From positions 1-24,580 of IMG/VR virus record IMGVR_UViG_3300028569_000166: a stretch of 24,580 bases of DNA. One strand, given 5' to 3'. Shown here one piece after another: positions 1-6,559 of this stretch; position 1 is the first letter of the stretch; each line of letters starts with the position of its first letter. The position numbers and the translations under genes were made by a program. The notes beneath the pieces were generated by a model. That model was given only the letters and a program-made list of their open reading frames with translations. It ran no database searches and was not told where the DNA came from. This stretch comes from a virus.

Positions 1-1
1 A

Positions 2-766
2 AATTGGGATGAATTAATAAATTATATTAATGAATACATCTCAGAACCTCGTAAGGAAAAATTAATTGAATTTTATGAACAGTACGCTAAACGTTTAATA
101 TTAATGCCTGCTTCATATAAAAAAGAATATCATAATGCATTCCCAGGAGGATATGTAGAACATATTCTTCGAGTTATTCGATGTGCATTTAGACAGGCAG
201 GATTATGGCAAAGTGAAGGAGCTGATATGTCTACTTTTACAACTGAAGAATTAGTATTTTCAGCTTTAAATCATGATTTAGGTAAAATGGGTGATGAGGA
301 AAATGAATCATATATTCCTCAAACTGATAATTGGAGACGTGAAAAATTAGGTGAAGATTATATGTTTAATGAAAAAGTGCCTTTCTCTTCTATTCCTGAT
401 AGAAGTTTATATTTATTACAATCATACGGTATTCAGTATTCATTTAATGAAATGTTAGCAATTCAGACTCATGATGGGTTATATGATGAAGGAAATAAAA
501 AATATTTAATTTCATTTCATCCAGGACAAAAACCAAGAACTAGTTTACCTTATATTTTACATCAGGCAGACTTAATGGCGTCTCGTATTGAATTTGAGCG
601 TGAATGGTTACCTAAATTTAAAGGAAATAAAAAATCCGTGGATACCGGAAAAGATAATTTTATATTGGGGAATAAACCAAACATGTCTAAAAAGACATCT
701 ACCAAAATAAAGGCGTTAGGTACATTTAAAAGTGAAGGTTTAAAAAATATGTTAGATAATTTATAA
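2..766 (+). CDS. HD-domain phosphohydrolase (5' end outside window)
   Basis: The frame is open from base 2, upstream of the first ATG (104), so the gene is cut by the window edge and the ATG at 104 is probably internal. HD-superfamily metal ligands are visible in order: a histidine in a YVEH motif (about 150-170), the paired His-Asp (HDLGK, codons 272-277), a later His-Asp in IQTHDG (about 470) and an aspartate in HQAD (about 570). This family hydrolyses phosphoesters, often of nucleotides or cyclic nucleotides, using bound metals. The substrate cannot be read from the sequence. The last 45 residues are basic and low in complexity and lie outside the usual HD core. The stop overlaps the next start (TAATG). 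Many marine T4-like phages carry an HD hydrolase among auxiliary genes. The fold call is firm; the role is open. Confidence 0.8.
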   Translation, partial: NWDELINYINEYISEPRKEKLIEFYEQYAKRLILMPASYKKEYHNAFPGGYVEHILRVIRCAFRQAGLWQSEGADMSTFTTEELVFSALNHDLGKMGDEENESYIPQTDNWRREKLGEDYMFNEKVPFSSIPDRSLYLLQSYGIQYSFNEMLAIQTHDGLYDEGNKKYLISFHPGQKPRTSLPYILHQADLMASRIEFEREWLPKFKGNKKSVDTGKDNFILGNKPNMSKKTSTKIKALGTFKSEGLKNMLDNL

Positions 767-1050
767 TGGGTATAATAATTACAATTTGTGTTTTAGTAGT
801 ATTAGTCGTAATTCTAGGATTTACGACTTTTAACCTCCTGAAAAAAACTGAAAAACAAGAGGATATAGTAGCAGGATATTTAATATATCTTGATCGTATG
901 TCTCGCACAATAGAAATTTCAGATAAAAAATTAAAAGAACTTGATCGGGGCGGTGTATTCAAAGCAGATGATGAAGTTGGGGTTATATTTAAATCAATTC
1001 TCCAAATTCAAGACATTCTCAATGAGTTCAACCTTAGAAAATTCAATTAA
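766..1050 (+). CDS. Small membrane-anchored protein of unknown function
   Basis: This is a 94-residue protein whose residues 1-23 form a strongly hydrophobic helix (Ile/Val/Leu-rich) followed by Lys-Lys, typical of an N-terminal membrane anchor. The remainder (about 30-94) is charged and probably helical, facing the cytoplasm or periplasm. It starts in a TAATG overlap with the HD hydrolase gene. Its 3' end overlaps the sigma-factor start by 29 bases, so the three genes are probably transcribed together and translationally coupled. I do not recognise a family. A link with the sigma factor is suggested only by position. Confidence 0.6.
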   Translation: MGIIITICVLVVLVVILGFTTFNLLKKTEKQEDIVAGYLIYLDRMSRTIEISDKKLKELDRGGVFKADDEVGVIFKSILQIQDILNEFNLRKFN

Positions 1051-1756
1051 AACTTTAAAAAAACCAGCTAGTAAAAATTATTTTACTCAGGAAACAGAAG
1101 ATGCTATAGTACTATATAATAGTACTACGGACTTTATTTTAAAAAGCAAGATATATGAAGAAAAAATTCATTATGCTTTTTTTAAGTTAACCCAAAATAT
1201 AATCCATACTTTTAAATTTTATCATACTGAGGTAGAAAATTTAGAACATCTACAACATGAGATTATAGTGTTTTTATTATCAAAAATTCATTTATTTGAC
1301 CCTAGTAAAGGTGCTAAAGCATATTCTTACTTTGGTACTATTATTAAACGTTGGTGTATATTATATAATGATAAAAATTATAAAAGTAAAACTAGTAAAA
1401 CTTCTGTAGATGAATTATTAAAAGATGATTCATATTCTTATACATTAGAATCAACTGAATTAGATGATAAATTATCTTTTTTTATAAATAAGTATGTTGA
1501 TTTTGTTAGTATTAATATCTATATTATTTTTCCTAAAGGAAATGATGCTAAAATAGCAGATGCTGTATTAGAATTATTTAGGAAAAGAGACAATATTGAT
1601 GTTTTTAATAAAAAAGCATTATATATCTACATGCATGAGATGATCCCTGATGCTAAAACACCTAAAATTACCAAAATAGCCGGAGTATTATATGGTGTAT
1701 TTAAAAAGAATTATTTATTCTATTTAGAACAAGGTTATATAACCTTCCAATTCTAG
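1022..1756 (+). CDS. 55: Late-transcription sigma factor, T4 gp55-like
   Basis: The protein is 244 residues when started at the ATG at 1022; the longer frame from 941 would overlap the previous gene by 110 bases and adds unlikely sequence. Residues about 75-115 look like sigma region 2: a helical stretch ending in FDPSKGAKAYSYF and an IIKRW segment, the pattern seen in region 2 of ECF-like and gp55-like sigmas ('FDPxKG...F..Y....'). The C-terminal part (about 195-244) is a basic helical segment (AKTPKITKIAGVLY) that could form a helix-turn-helix. In T4, gp55 directs host RNA polymerase, with the sliding clamp, to late promoters for virion genes. The virion genes begin just downstream, which fits. 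The family call rests on region 2 and context; a divergent ECF-type sigma is the alternative. Confidence 0.72.
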   Translation: MSSTLENSIKTLKKPASKNYFTQETEDAIVLYNSTTDFILKSKIYEEKIHYAFFKLTQNIIHTFKFYHTEVENLEHLQHEIIVFLLSKIHLFDPSKGAKAYSYFGTIIKRWCILYNDKNYKSKTSKTSVDELLKDDSYSYTLESTELDDKLSFFINKYVDFVSINIYIIFPKGNDAKIADAVLELFRKRDNIDVFNKKALYIYMHEMIPDAKTPKITKIAGVLYGVFKKNYLFYLEQGYITFQF

Positions 1757-1764
1757 TAAATTCC

Positions 1765-1776
1765 TATATTTATAAT
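1765..1776 (+). promoter_or_regulatory. Putative phage late promoter (ATATTTATAAT motif, site 1)
   Basis: TATATTTATAAT followed by AAAACA lies in the 30-base gap after the sigma gene, with the ATG ten bases beyond the motif. The 17 bases 1766-1782 recur exactly at 8409-8425 in front of another gene. No TTG-like -35/-33 element is visible at the right distance, as expected for a gp55-type sigma. The motif also partly matches the Bacteroidota -7 box TAnnTTTG. Promoter function is inferred. Confidence 0.5.
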
Positions 1777-1786
1777 AAAACAACAT

Positions 1787-2125
1787 ATGAGCAATTTAGA
1801 ATCAAATATCTTTGGTAAGAAAAAATTCTCAGATATTCTTAAAGAAATTTACGAAAACCAAAAGAAAAAAGAAACACAAATATCAGCTTTAATAGGTGAA
1901 TTAAAACCACTTATTAATGATATTGGTGATGCTACTTTAATTGTTCCTTTAATTAAAGAATATATGGAGTTAGGTATTAAAAATGATGAGCAATTAATTA
2001 AAATGGCTACCATCATTCAACGTGCTTTAGCTTCAGGTAAATCTGAAGAAGAAGGATTTGGGATGACTGAAGAAGAAAAAACTCAACTATTATCTGAAGT
2101 TAAAAAATTTAATTCTAAAGATTAA
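1787..2125 (+). CDS. Small helical protein, probably virion- or assembly-related
   Basis: This 112-residue protein appears almost entirely alpha-helical and charged (EIYENQKKKETQ near the N-terminus, a Glu-rich tail). It has no signal peptide or membrane segment and no motif I recognise. It is the first gene after promoter-like site 1 and overlaps the spike gene by one base (TAATG), so it heads the hub/baseplate gene block and probably serves in tail or baseplate assembly. A chaperone or small structural role is possible. The start is the only sensible ATG; there is no Shine-Dalgarno box. Confidence 0.55.
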   Translation: MSNLESNIFGKKKFSDILKEIYENQKKKETQISALIGELKPLINDIGDATLIVPLIKEYMELGIKNDEQLIKMATIIQRALASGKSEEEGFGMTEEEKTQLLSEVKKFNSKD

Positions 2126-3366
2126 TGAGTAATTCCTACGGAAAATTTGGCTTCCCAGCCATGACTAACAATGCTTTAGGTAATAAAGCTACAAGTAAAC
2201 CTACTAAATCTACTAATAATTCTTTTATAGTTAGAGTAATTAATGTTAATCTTGCAACTGATAAAGGATTTACCCAAGTTGGAGTTATTAGTGGAGAACA
2301 AATCAGTAGTACAGGAATACCAAATGGTAAAGTTATATCTAATATATTTCCTTCTGATCCATATAGAAAAATAATTCCTTTAGTTAATGAATTTGTAAGA
2401 GTATCTTATATTATAGCCCCTAATACAATTGGTGGGCAATTTGTTTATAGCTCTCCACTTTCATTATATGGAATAGCTGCAGTGAATGTTAACTCATCAC
2501 CATCACCATTAAATAACCCTACCCCAAACTCACAAATTGTAAATTATCTCCAATCATTTACTGGTGCTATTAATATAGTTCCTAATGGTAATGTAGAATT
2601 AAATTATAATTCCCCTAATCAATTAGAAAATTCTACATTTATAGAACGTAGTAATATTCATCCTTTATTACCTTTTGAAGGAGATATTTTATATGAAGGA
2701 AGATGGGGAAATAGTATTAGATTTGGAAGTACAGTTAAATCTAAAAATTCTTGGTCTGAATCAGGTACAAATGGTGATCCTATTCTTATTTTAAGAAACG
2801 GACAAGATCCTAATTTAAATGATTTTGGGGCTGAACCTGTTATTGAAAATATAAAACAAGATTTAGCTTCAATTTATCTAACTTCTACTCAACAACTAAA
2901 AAATTTTAGCTTAACTAATGAAAATTTTATTTCATATACTACCCCACCTATAACTCCTGCTTCTTATACTAACCCCCAAATAACCCTAAATTCTAGTCGA
3001 ATTATTCTAAACGCTAACTCAGATAGCATTTTAATTAGTGGAGAAAAATCAGTTGGAATATCTTCAAATTCTAGTATTAATATAGAAGCTAAACAAATAT
3101 ATTTAGATGGAACTGATATTCGATTAGGAAGAAAAAATGCTTCTCAAGCAGTTTTAAAAGGAAACGATACTGTAGATTATTTAAAAATTCTAATTACTGA
3201 ATTAAAAAATTTAGCAACAGCTTTAAAAACTATACAGGATTGGCCATCTGGTACTCCTATTCCTAATGCCGTACTTTTAACTACTGCTAATATTGCTTTA
3301 AGTACTTTTGAAGAAGTTTATAATAATATAGATAGTATTAAATCTAATTTTGTAAAAACTATTTAA
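2125..3366 (+). CDS. Baseplate central spike protein, gp5/VgrG-like, without lysozyme domain
   Basis: The protein is 413 residues. Residues about 33-125 form a beta-rich N-terminal domain. Residues about 180-225 contain LLPFEGDILYEGRWGNSIRFGS, resembling the OB-fold/gp5 region that precedes a spike. Residues about 284-338 are a run of short beta repeats rich in Ser, Asn and Ile (ITLNSSRIILNAN, SILISGEKSVGIS, SINIEAKQIYLDG), the pattern of a gp5-type triple-stranded beta-helix needle. The C-terminus (about 345-413) is helical. T4 gp5 carries a lysozyme domain between the OB fold and the helix; no lysozyme catalytic pattern is seen here. The neighbouring DUF5675-like gene may supply the wall-active enzyme separately. 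It should form the membrane-piercing tip of the tail. Confidence 0.72.
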   Translation: MSNSYGKFGFPAMTNNALGNKATSKPTKSTNNSFIVRVINVNLATDKGFTQVGVISGEQISSTGIPNGKVISNIFPSDPYRKIIPLVNEFVRVSYIIAPNTIGGQFVYSSPLSLYGIAAVNVNSSPSPLNNPTPNSQIVNYLQSFTGAINIVPNGNVELNYNSPNQLENSTFIERSNIHPLLPFEGDILYEGRWGNSIRFGSTVKSKNSWSESGTNGDPILILRNGQDPNLNDFGAEPVIENIKQDLASIYLTSTQQLKNFSLTNENFISYTTPPITPASYTNPQITLNSSRIILNANSDSILISGEKSVGISSNSSINIEAKQIYLDGTDIRLGRKNASQAVLKGNDTVDYLKILITELKNLATALKTIQDWPSGTPIPNAVLLTTANIALSTFEEVYNNIDSIKSNFVKTI

Positions 3367-3367
3367 A

Positions 3368-4258
3368 ATGGCTTATACTTTTACTGACATTACTAATCAA
3401 CCAACCCCCATAGGAGGAAATTTAAATGGAAGACATATAAACTTTGATTCCCTCCCAGAATCAATCCAAATATTAATTTCTAATCCTAAATATGTAGTAT
3501 TAGTTAGAGAATCAACAACCACAACATCTAATGGTGGAAGAACTACTGATACTCTATGGTATAATAAACAAATTTTAGGGTTTGCTGTTGAAGATGCTAT
3601 TAGAAGTAAAAAAATAGCAGGAAAAACTGCTATTCCTGATACAATAGGAGATGCTAGTAAATTTAATGGTATTCCCTCTAATGTATATAATATTATTTTA
3701 AGTACTTATACAAATAGTGACTTTATTAGATCATCATTTTATAATGGAAACGGAATGAGGGTTAGTTCTAAAGGTGATCCTAGTGGAGGAAATATATATG
3801 AATCTGATGTTTTTACTAATGATGATTTTGCTACTGATAGAGGAAAAATAGCTTTTGATGGTGTTTTTATCCATCAAGGAACATCAGAAGCCTCTTCTGC
3901 AGGATGTATAATTTTTAGTAGAACCAAAAATTCAGATGGAACTGTTAAATTAGATATTAATGGGGTTCAACAATTAAATAAATATTTATCACAATCAGCA
4001 AAATTAATAGGTAAAGGTAAATTCCAACAGTTTGCTATTATTAACCTATGGGATCTTCCAGAACCACCAGTTAAAACTAATACATCAGGAACAGTAATTA
4101 ATAGTGAAACTAATCAATTAATTAAAGGAATAACAATTAAAGAAACAAATTCAAATATACCTATCTCTATAAACCCTACAGGTTCATTTATACCTACCCC
4201 TATACCTACCCCTATAAATTCTACAGGAACCCCAACAAATATAATTGAAGAATTTTAA
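3368..4258 (+). CDS. DUF5675-like (YkuD-reminiscent) enzyme, likely tail-associated, with C-terminal beta domain remnant
   Basis: The protein is 296 residues. The N-terminal ~230 residues follow the DUF5675 pattern: an LVRE strand (about 45-48), GFAVED (71-76), IAGKTAIP (83-90) and, after an insertion, GVFIHQG (165-171) followed by SSAGCI (176-181). The His169...Cys180 arrangement recalls the HG...S-x-G-C active site of YkuD-type L,D-transpeptidases; wall activity is inferred, as DUF5675 is not characterised as far as I know. Residues about 240-274 (GTVINSETNQLIKGITI...NPTGSF) look like the first half of a CarboxypepD_reg-like beta domain. A Pro/Thr repeat tail follows. It starts one base after the spike stop, so it probably acts with the spike at the baseplate tip. 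Confidence 0.65.
   Translation: MAYTFTDITNQPTPIGGNLNGRHINFDSLPESIQILISNPKYVVLVRESTTTTSNGGRTTDTLWYNKQILGFAVEDAIRSKKIAGKTAIPDTIGDASKFNGIPSNVYNIILSTYTNSDFIRSSFYNGNGMRVSSKGDPSGGNIYESDVFTNDDFATDRGKIAFDGVFIHQGTSEASSAGCIIFSRTKNSDGTVKLDINGVQQLNKYLSQSAKLIGKGKFQQFAIINLWDLPEPPVKTNTSGTVINSETNQLIKGITIKETNSNIPISINPTGSFIPTPIPTPINSTGTPTNIIEEF
4189..4216 (+). repeat. 12-bp tandem repeat (about 2.3 copies) in the C-terminal coding tail
   Basis: The unit TATACCTACCCC occurs twice in a row with a partial third copy (TATA). It encodes the Ile-Pro-Thr-Pro repeat at residues about 275-283 of the DUF5675-like protein. It keeps the frame and is a likely slippage site; changes in copy number would alter linker length only. 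Confidence 0.8.
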
Positions 4259-4296
4259 TAAATTACACCTATTAAAAACCTCCTAATCTATAAAAT

Positions 4297-5796
4297 ATGA
4301 ATGAAGGACAATTTAAAATTAATTTAACCTCATTAACTAATGGGGAAGGCATACCAGTAACATACGAATATAAAGATGCTGGAAGTAATTGGGAAATTGA
4401 GGCTTATCGTGATGGTAAATTATTAGCTACTTTTATAGCAAATAAAGGTATAAAAGGTTCAATAGAAGGTCTTGTTGGTGGGGCTCGAGTATATGATTTT
4501 TCTAAATTAGATGATGTAAAATTTTATTTTGATTTGCAAATTAACCCTCCAACTATAGACTTACCAGCGGGAATGGAGGATTTTGGATTTAGTAATACTA
4601 TTACTAATAAATACTATTTTGATGAAAATGGAATATTAAGAGAAGAATTAAATGATCTAGAAATACGTTTAAATAAAAAACTAGGAAGAGATAATAAAGT
4701 AAATGAACTATCAGCCTTTAAAATTAAATATCCCCCACAAACTTCTATTACCACTCCTCAAACTGCTTCTCTCCCTGCTATTGAAATTTCTGCCCCTGGA
4801 TATGAATCAGTAGAAATAATCCCATATAAAGGGGATGGTACTGTAAAAACTGATTTAGGAATAATTCCATTAATCCCTACAAATGTTGCTTTAGAAAAAG
4901 ATAAAATAAAAGCATCTCAACTAAACCCAGACCAAATTAAAGAACTTTCTAAACCTAATAAAAATTCAGATTATTTAATTCAAGAACAATTATCAAATCA
5001 AATTTTAGATTTAAAAAAAACTTTAATCCCCTCTGTATTAACTATGACAGCAGCTTTTGGTATAACTGGGGCTTCTACATTGATTTTAAAAAATCAAAAT
5101 AAAATTTTAGATGTTATTAATAATAAATCTAATTGTCCTTCTGAAGAAAAATTAACTAGTTTAATCAATAAAAAAAATAAATTAGTTAAACAATTAAACA
5201 ATACTTTAAAAGTAATAGATATTACTACTAAATCTTTAGGAATAACAACAACATTAATAACTTTATTAGATAAAATAATTTTAACCCAAAAAACAACTCT
5301 TTTAACTATACCTACATCTACTGGTATTACTGGAGTTCCTGGAACTCCTGTAGGAGTAATTACTGAAATTGATGATATAAAAGATGATAATAAAACATTA
5401 ATTAAAAAATTAACTCGTATTAGTGCTGGGGTAACATCAACTTTATTTTTATTAAAACAAACCCTTACCCAAGCTACTCAATTATTACAACTACTTGACC
5501 AACTTGTACAAAAATGTTACCCCGATACTGAACAAGAACAAATATCTATTGAATTAACTAACCTAACTAAAAACCAATCCTCCCAACAATCCCCAGTAGT
5601 TATAAATGTAAATGGATTTAAAATGAGTGTTGAAACTGAAACAACCGATAAACCATTAAAACGTAGAAGAGCAACAGCAACTAATAAACAAAATGTTGTA
5701 ATGTTAAGAGGAGAATGGTCATTTAGTTCAATTGATCAGATATTGATTGATGAACTTGTATTTTATATTGAACAAAATAATTTAAAAACAGATTAA
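4297..5796 (+). CDS. Large putative baseplate/hub protein with hydrophobic helices
   Basis: I do not recognise this 499-residue protein as a named family. Residues 1-125 are a beta-rich N-terminal domain. Residues about 160-195 (IEISAPGYESVEII...DLGIIPL) match the second half of a CarboxypepD_reg-like fold. Residues about 225-410 are long helices containing hydrophobic stretches (245-265 LIPSVLTMTAAFGITGAS, 315-330, 376-405), a pattern seen in tape-measure or membrane-inserting phage proteins. Residues about 435-499 form a conserved-looking C-terminal domain with a basic LKRRR segment and RGEWSFSSIDQILIDELVFY. It follows the DUF5675 gene after a 38-base gap with no clear promoter. Its position between spike and wedge genes argues for a hub or baseplate component, possibly released into the envelope. 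Confidence 0.55.
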   Translation: MNEGQFKINLTSLTNGEGIPVTYEYKDAGSNWEIEAYRDGKLLATFIANKGIKGSIEGLVGGARVYDFSKLDDVKFYFDLQINPPTIDLPAGMEDFGFSNTITNKYYFDENGILREELNDLEIRLNKKLGRDNKVNELSAFKIKYPPQTSITTPQTASLPAIEISAPGYESVEIIPYKGDGTVKTDLGIIPLIPTNVALEKDKIKASQLNPDQIKELSKPNKNSDYLIQEQLSNQILDLKKTLIPSVLTMTAAFGITGASTLILKNQNKILDVINNKSNCPSEEKLTSLINKKNKLVKQLNNTLKVIDITTKSLGITTTLITLLDKIILTQKTTLLTIPTSTGITGVPGTPVGVITEIDDIKDDNKTLIKKLTRISAGVTSTLFLLKQTLTQATQLLQLLDQLVQKCYPDTEQEQISIELTNLTKNQSSQQSPVVINVNGFKMSVETETTDKPLKRRRATATNKQNVVMLRGEWSFSSIDQILIDELVFYIEQNNLKTD

Positions 5797-5799
5797 CCT

Positions 5800-5811
5800 T
5801 ATATTTATAAT
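5800..5811 (+). promoter_or_regulatory. Putative phage late promoter (site 2), nearly leaderless
   Basis: TATATTTATAAT lies in the 18-base gap and ends three bases before the ATG at 5815. If the same -10-only geometry applies as at site 1, transcription would begin at or within a few bases of the start codon. The match to site 1 is exact over 12 bases. Function is inferred from recurrence and position. Confidence 0.5.
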
Positions 5812-5814
5812 CAT

Positions 5815-6153
5815 ATGAAAACTGACGGATTTAAAAAATTAATTAAAGAAGCTGTACGAGAAGTAATTCAAGAAGAATTAAAAGATATTCTTTTAGAAGC
5901 TATTCGTACTCCAAAAACAATTGTTAAAGAATCATATAACCCAGTATCTGAGCGAACATCTATACCATTTACTCAACCAACAATGGATTTTAGATCAAAA
6001 TATGCTGAAGTATTGGGAGAAACCGCTTTGAGTTTTACATCTCAAGACGCTCAAGTTCCATTTAGACCACAAGTAAGTGATCCTATAAATGGAAGTTTAG
6101 GTACTGGAGAAGTAGGAATGGATCAAATTATGGCATTAATGAATAGTAAATAA
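5815..6153 (+). CDS. Small virion-type protein with N-terminal amphipathic helix
   Basis: The protein is 112 residues. Residues about 5-28 form a strongly amphipathic helix (FKKLIKEAVREVIQEELKDI). The rest (about 35-112) is polar and poorly structured, with Pro, Ser and Gln, and ends in a short helix. The N-terminal helix resembles segments in the proteins encoded at 22777 and 23567, a style frequent in marine T4-like virion and prohead proteins. It is the first gene after promoter-like site 2 and overlaps gene 25 by one base (TAATG). It is probably a small structural or assembly factor of the baseplate wedge; no enzyme motif is present. No alternative downstream ATG would leave a comparable protein. 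Confidence 0.55.
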   Translation: MKTDGFKKLIKEAVREVIQEELKDILLEAIRTPKTIVKESYNPVSERTSIPFTQPTMDFRSKYAEVLGETALSFTSQDAQVPFRPQVSDPINGSLGTGEVGMDQIMALMNSK

Positions 6154-6557
6154 TGGCTTTTAGTCCTCAACAAATAGCACCTATTGATTTTGATGCAAGT
6201 ACTGCAGTTGGGGTAAATCTTCCTTTAAGTGGTCCTGCAGTTTTTATATCAAATTATCAAACTAAAGATGCTATAAAAAATAATTTAATTAATTTTTTTC
6301 TTACTAACCCTGGTGAAAGGCCATTAAATCCTTTATTTGGAGGGGGTTTACGAATTTTTATATTTGAACAAATTACATTAGATAATTTATCTTCTTTAAG
6401 AGAAGATGTTAATGATAAACTTCAAATATATTTCCCTAATATTATAGTTGAAAGTCTTACTGTAACTGGAGATAATGATAGCAATCAAATAAATGTAACT
6501 CTTAAATACAGTGTTTTAAATACAAATATTAACGATACCCTAAAAATCGAATTTTAA
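6153..6557 (+). CDS. 25: Baseplate wedge protein gp25 (gpW/gp25 family)
   Basis: The protein is 134 residues, close to the T4 gp25 length of 132. The family hallmark is clear: a helix (about 37-50), then the loop NPGERPLNPLFGGGL (52-66) with the conserved Glu-Arg-Pro, then a helix and a C-terminal beta sheet (FPNIIVESLTVT about 95-107). In contractile tails gp25 sits at the inner baseplate wedge, contacts the sheath and acts with gp6 as the assembly trigger. It begins in a one-base overlap with the previous gene and is followed two bases later by gene 6, the usual gpW-gpJ order. The call is firm. Confidence 0.9.
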   Translation: MAFSPQQIAPIDFDASTAVGVNLPLSGPAVFISNYQTKDAIKNNLINFFLTNPGERPLNPLFGGGLRIFIFEQITLDNLSSLREDVNDKLQIYFPNIIVESLTVTGDNDSNQINVTLKYSVLNTNINDTLKIEF

Positions 6558-6559
6558 AA

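Noticed and set aside
941-1021. Upstream extension of the sigma-factor gene
   Set aside because: It would overlap the previous gene by 110 bases and adds residues unlike a sigma start; the ATG at 1022 is a simpler choice.
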